NCBI RefSeq assembly: GCF_002435945.1 | Contig: NZ_DIXC01000082.1 | Coordinates: forward strand, 1-10,155 | DNA: 10,155 nucleotides | Reading direction: 5' to 3' | From: Mesotoga sp. UBA6090 | GTDB taxonomy: Bacteria; Thermotogota; Thermotogae; Petrotogales; Kosmotogaceae | Part shown: piece by piece, positions 7,802-10,155 of the stretch | How the letters are laid out: each line of letters opens with the position of its first letter | How positions within the stretch are numbered: the stretch's first letter is position 1 | Notes under the pieces: generated by a model | What the model was told of the DNA's origin: nothing | Seen by the model: only the letters and a program-made list of their open reading frames with translations | Database searches by the model: none | Program-made: the position numbers and the translations under genes

Positions 7802-8416
7802 ATGTCATTCTGGGGTTTTCTAAAAGGAGTATTCATTGGCCAAATATCACTCGTAGATCCTTTTCTAGGATTCATATCTAACGTCGTTGACTGTGTCATT
7901 AACGGGGAGTTTTCTATCTCTCTTATAACTGGATTAGTTTACCCTAACAACTCATATAGAAGCATTGTTGTTGGTGGGCTTGTCGATTACTCAATAGATT
8001 CCGTCATAGCTACTCTATTACCCAATCAGTACGACCAAGAGAATAGAGCAATTTGGGTTACATGTTCGGTTTGTGGGAAAGAAACTAACCAGTTCTCCGA
8101 AATTGGCAACCAAGTGATGTGTCCGAGGTGCTACGCCAATTATGTAAAGGAGAACACCGGAAAGAACAGAATCGTGGTTTCCGAGAATAATCTGGCCAAC
8201 ATATTGAGGGTAAGAGAAGATTACATTAGCCTTCAGAAGCAAGTCTTGGATTTTGAAAAAAGATATGGCAGAAAACCTCACTTAGCGAATCAGCAGAATA
8301 GGATTATTAACACAGTTGTGCGTAGAGGCATAACGGGTAACGTCATAAAACGTAATTTCAACAGGGCGACGATCGAGAATCCTATTATCAAACAAGGGAG
8401 GAATGAAGATGTGTGA
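7802..8416 (+). CDS. hypothetical protein with hydrophobic N-terminus and central zinc ribbon
   Basis: The product has 204 residues and belongs to no family I recognise. ATG 7802 is chosen because GGAG at 7792-7795 lies 6 nt before it; an in-frame ATG at 7790 has no ribosome binding site and overlaps the hairpin's tail. Residues ~1-75 are hydrophobic with several glycines (FWGFLKGVFIGQISLVDPFL, later SIVVGGLVDYSIDSVIATLL), more like membrane-associated or amphipathic helices than clean transmembrane spans. C88/C91 and C107/C110 (CSVC and CPRC, 15 residues apart) form a typical zinc ribbon. The C-terminal ~75 residues are basic and helical. The last 8 bases overlap the start of the next gene. 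A membrane-proximal adaptor is possible; this is speculation from architecture. Confidence 0.75.
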   Translation: MSFWGFLKGVFIGQISLVDPFLGFISNVVDCVINGEFSISLITGLVYPNNSYRSIVVGGLVDYSIDSVIATLLPNQYDQENRAIWVTCSVCGKETNQFSEIGNQVMCPRCYANYVKENTGKNRIVVSENNLANILRVREDYISLQKQVLDFEKRYGRKPHLANQQNRIINTVVRRGITGNVIKRNFNRATIENPIIKQGRNEDV

Positions 8417-8615
8417 TGAACCCAACGGCAAAGTGCCCGAAGATGGGGGTGTAGCCGAGGCAGTATGCCCTTGGTGTGGAAAGCTCGTTTATGCTAACAT
8501 ACCCGGCATACCCAATTCATCCTACATGTGTTCTGCTAATCGCTGTCCGAATTGCAAAGGCAATTTCGAGGCTTGTAGAATCTCCAATGGCTCATGGTAC
8601 ATAAGACGGCCTTAA
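8409..8615 (+). CDS. small zinc-ribbon protein
   Basis: The product has 68 residues. ATG 8409 is favoured over the in-frame ATG 8403 because GGGAGG (8396-8401) lies 7 nt before the former and almost touches the latter. C20/C23 (CPWC) and C46/C49 (CPNC) make a zinc ribbon with a 22-residue loop; C41 and C56 are extra cysteines. The remainder is short and polar, ending in SWYIRRP. Its start overlaps the stop of the preceding zinc-ribbon gene by 8 bp (ATGTGTGA), which points to translational coupling. Small proteins of this kind often bind nucleic acid or a protein partner; nothing here distinguishes these options. Confidence 0.75.
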   Translation: MCDEPNGKVPEDGGVAEAVCPWCGKLVYANIPGIPNSSYMCSANRCPNCKGNFEACRISNGSWYIRRP

Positions 8616-8650
8616 GATCAAAGACTCTTCTATACAAAAAGGAGGTCAGG

Positions 8651-8899
8651 ATGGAAGTAGATTTCGGAAAGCTACAACTGACAGAAGAAAAAACTCTTGA
8701 GAGTTACTTTGAAGAATCCATCAACTTGAAGCTAATAAACTCTCTTATAATCGCGAAAGAAAAGGAGAAGAATTTTCGAGGGAATGAGCTTTCCTCTTAT
8801 TTCAAAGGTTATCTTCTGCCCCTTTATAAAGACTTCGGCAAAGAGAGAAGAAGGAGTTCATCTCCCATTCTTTGGCTTAAAATTGACTTCGCAAAATGA
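8651..8899 (+). CDS. small hypothetical protein, probably the 5' part of a frameshifted gene
   Basis: The frame encodes 82 residues. ATG 8651 follows a very strong AAAAAGGAGGT, with 5 nt between GGAGG and ATG, so translation is likely; an in-frame ATG at 8594 lies inside the upstream gene and has no support. The first ~65 residues are acidic, charged and helical (TEEKTLESYFEESINLKLIN), without a motif I recognise. The tail KERRRSSSPILWLKIDFAK looks unlike the rest. From about 8847 a different frame (+1) reads much more like protein, so the true gene was probably longer and a frameshift near the purine-rich run at 8840-8856 broke it. If real as it stands, it is an orphan short protein. Confidence 0.55.
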   Translation: MEVDFGKLQLTEEKTLESYFEESINLKLINSLIIAKEKEKNFRGNELSSYFKGYLLPLYKDFGKERRRSSSPILWLKIDFAK

Positions 8900-9035
8900 A
8901 TATTCGCTTTTCAAATAACTGTGCGCAGAGATAACTGAAACCTACAACACGACTTTAAATAAGGTAGCAAGTGTAGAAGAGGAAGGACAGCCACTGTTTA
9001 TAGAAAACGTCAAAAGTAAAGGGTTAGGGGGTTAA
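8847..9035 (+). pseudogene. broken continuation of the preceding small gene (frameshift plus in-frame stop)
   Basis: In the frame one base out from the 8651 gene, the sequence reads EEGVHLPFFGLKLTSQNEYS, then LFK, a TAA at 8916-8918, then LCAEITETYNTTLNKVASVE and a further run ending KSKGLGG before TAA at 9033-9035. The residue mix looks like genuine protein and there is no start codon or ribosome binding site of its own. A single frameshift and a single substitution would restore a protein of about 127 residues ending 3 nt before the next gene's start. A sequencing error or recoding could give the same picture. Confidence 0.45.
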
Positions 9036-9038
9036 TCC

Positions 9039-10155
9039 ATGAATGAAATGACTCCAATAGTAGTAATGTCTTTGCCACTGTCATTGATTCTATTCCAGTT
9101 CACAATTCCAGAAACACTTGACTGGGCCTTTCGCATAAAAATCCCAGTAATTCTGTTAGTTGTCTTAAGATTCGCTCTTTTCTTTCCAATAGCAATGCTT
9201 ACAATATTTGACTGGACGGCGTTCGTTGAAGGGATTGGTATTTTTGGAACACTGCATTTACTCCTGAGCAAGTTACTATCTTTACCATTAGTAGAATACT
9301 TGGCGTTCTTCTGTGATATTAGTGTTTTGGGATACACTTTTTTCGGTTTGATTTCCTCTGATGCAAATAGGTATAGAAGTCAACCGTTCTACTGGCAGTA
9401 TAGGAAAGCAATGCACAGATACGCATTAACCCTGAGTATTGTGCTGGTCTTTATGTTACTGACTATTATCAACTTTCGTATTTTTGTTATTACATTAGGC
9501 AAAACTAACGATATCGATATCGCAATGAGCATGGCTTTAATTCTTCTAGTGGGAATTCGAAATTCTAACAGAGAATTAGAGCAGATTCGAACGATAACGG
9601 TAATCGAAAATGGTGCTTTTATTAGAAATCCAAGATGGCTTGGAATACTAGTGTGCATGTTTATGATTGCATACCAATCAATTTTGTCAAAGGCTATTTG
9701 GATGATAGTTGTACTGAACTTCGTAGCAAGAACAGCTATTAGGGTATTCAGAAAGGACACTTTCAAGAAAAAAACACGGTTCTCCATGGAGACTATTCTG
9801 GATTCTTGGTGGAATGCCGATCGAATTGGAAGATTCGCTTTTCTGATGCTACTCTCTACTTGGTTCACATTTACTATGCAGTGGTTCACTAAATCGCCCC
9901 TGCCTACAGGTGGCAGTGTTTATCTTTCTGAAAACATTATCACAGTACTAGATGTCATGTATGTCTTTCTAATATTACTTTTAGTGTCAATTTCTAGGAA
10001 AAAACTTTTTTTTGCTATTGTTTTGCCAGTTCATGTTTTCGTGAGGTATATATCTCCGATAATGTTCCAAGGGCTATATCTAAGTACTTCTTATGGTGTT
10101 GGTGTTACAAGTTTTTTGGCAGAAGCAACTTCGGTGTTTGCTGCAGAATATAAGT
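9039..10155 (+). CDS. polytopic membrane protein, 3' end cut by window edge
   Basis: I translated this frame by hand; it stays open for 372 codons to the window edge. ATG 9039 follows AGGGGG (9026-9031) at 7 nt. The protein is strongly hydrophobic, with about eight to ten likely membrane spans, roughly at residues 6-23, 34-54, 63-83, 88-106, 128-152, 200-230, 266-283, 296-317 and 323-345. These are separated by basic loops, for example RVFRKDTFKKKTR at 235-247, which should be cytoplasmic. I recognise no transporter or enzyme signature and do not assign a family. It starts 3 nt after the broken small gene and is the last visible member of the downstream module. Its sequence is visibly more A+T-rich than the tubulin gene, partly because of hydrophobic codons. 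Confidence 0.75.
   Translation, partial: MNEMTPIVVMSLPLSLILFQFTIPETLDWAFRIKIPVILLVVLRFALFFPIAMLTIFDWTAFVEGIGIFGTLHLLLSKLLSLPLVEYLAFFCDISVLGYTFFGLISSDANRYRSQPFYWQYRKAMHRYALTLSIVLVFMLLTIINFRIFVITLGKTNDIDIAMSMALILLVGIRNSNRELEQIRTITVIENGAFIRNPRWLGILVCMFMIAYQSILSKAIWMIVVLNFVARTAIRVFRKDTFKKKTRFSMETILDSWWNADRIGRFAFLMLLSTWFTFTMQWFTKSPLPTGGSVYLSENIITVLDVMYVFLILLLVSISRKKLFFAIVLPVHVFVRYISPIMFQGLYLSTSYGVGVTSFLAEATSVFAAEYK

Noticed and set aside
9509..9522. Perfect 14-bp palindrome CGATATCGATATCG
   Set aside because: It lies inside the membrane protein gene, encodes a simple NDIDIA run and has no second copy nearby; chance is the simpler explanation.
9389..9889. A 166-codon minus-strand open frame
   Set aside because: It is the shadow of the plus-strand membrane protein, which has a ribosome binding site and stays open over the whole 1.1 kb.

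Overview
The window looks like an accessory region of a moderately low-GC bacterium. Strong GGAGG-type ribosome binding sites, heavy AGA/AGG and ATA codon use, and a TIR/FGE-type gene fit the Thermotogota (Mesotoga/Kosmotoga-like). That assignment is inference from style; no marker gene is present. I see no rRNA, tRNA or CRISPR array.

Left edge (1-1205, minus strand): the 5' part of an IS50/Tn5-type IS4-family insertion sequence enters from the left and ends at about position 529. It is inserted inside a second minus-strand gene (486-1205). That gene has an N-terminal TIR domain and only the first ~25 residues of an FGE-sulfatase (SUMF1-like) domain. The last 13 residues of its present reading frame are read from the insertion sequence.

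Positions 1206-2452 hold about 1.2 kb with no convincing gene. There is one plausible plus-strand promoter (2191-2218) and one weak minus-strand candidate for the TIR gene.

Positions 2453-7749 (plus strand) carry a tight two-gene operon: a secreted or membrane-anchored von Willebrand A (vWA) protein with a possible FHA-like cytoplasmic domain, then a 932-residue tubulin/FtsZ-superfamily protein with a GGTGSG nucleotide-binding motif. Tubulin-like proteins next to vWA proteins are a known but functionally uncharacterised pairing, proposed to act in membrane remodelling. A plausible division of labour is a membrane-anchored adhesion or scaffold protein and a cytoplasmic GTP-dependent filament-former.

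Positions 7756-10155: a strong terminator-like hairpin follows the tubulin gene. Beyond it, on the same strand and closely spaced, lie a 204-residue protein with a hydrophobic N-terminus and a zinc ribbon, an overlapping 68-residue zinc-ribbon protein, a small gene that seems frameshifted and stop-interrupted, and the start of a polytopic membrane protein that runs off the right edge. Whether these belong to the tubulin/vWA system is open. The strand, spacing and overlap suggest a linked accessory module.
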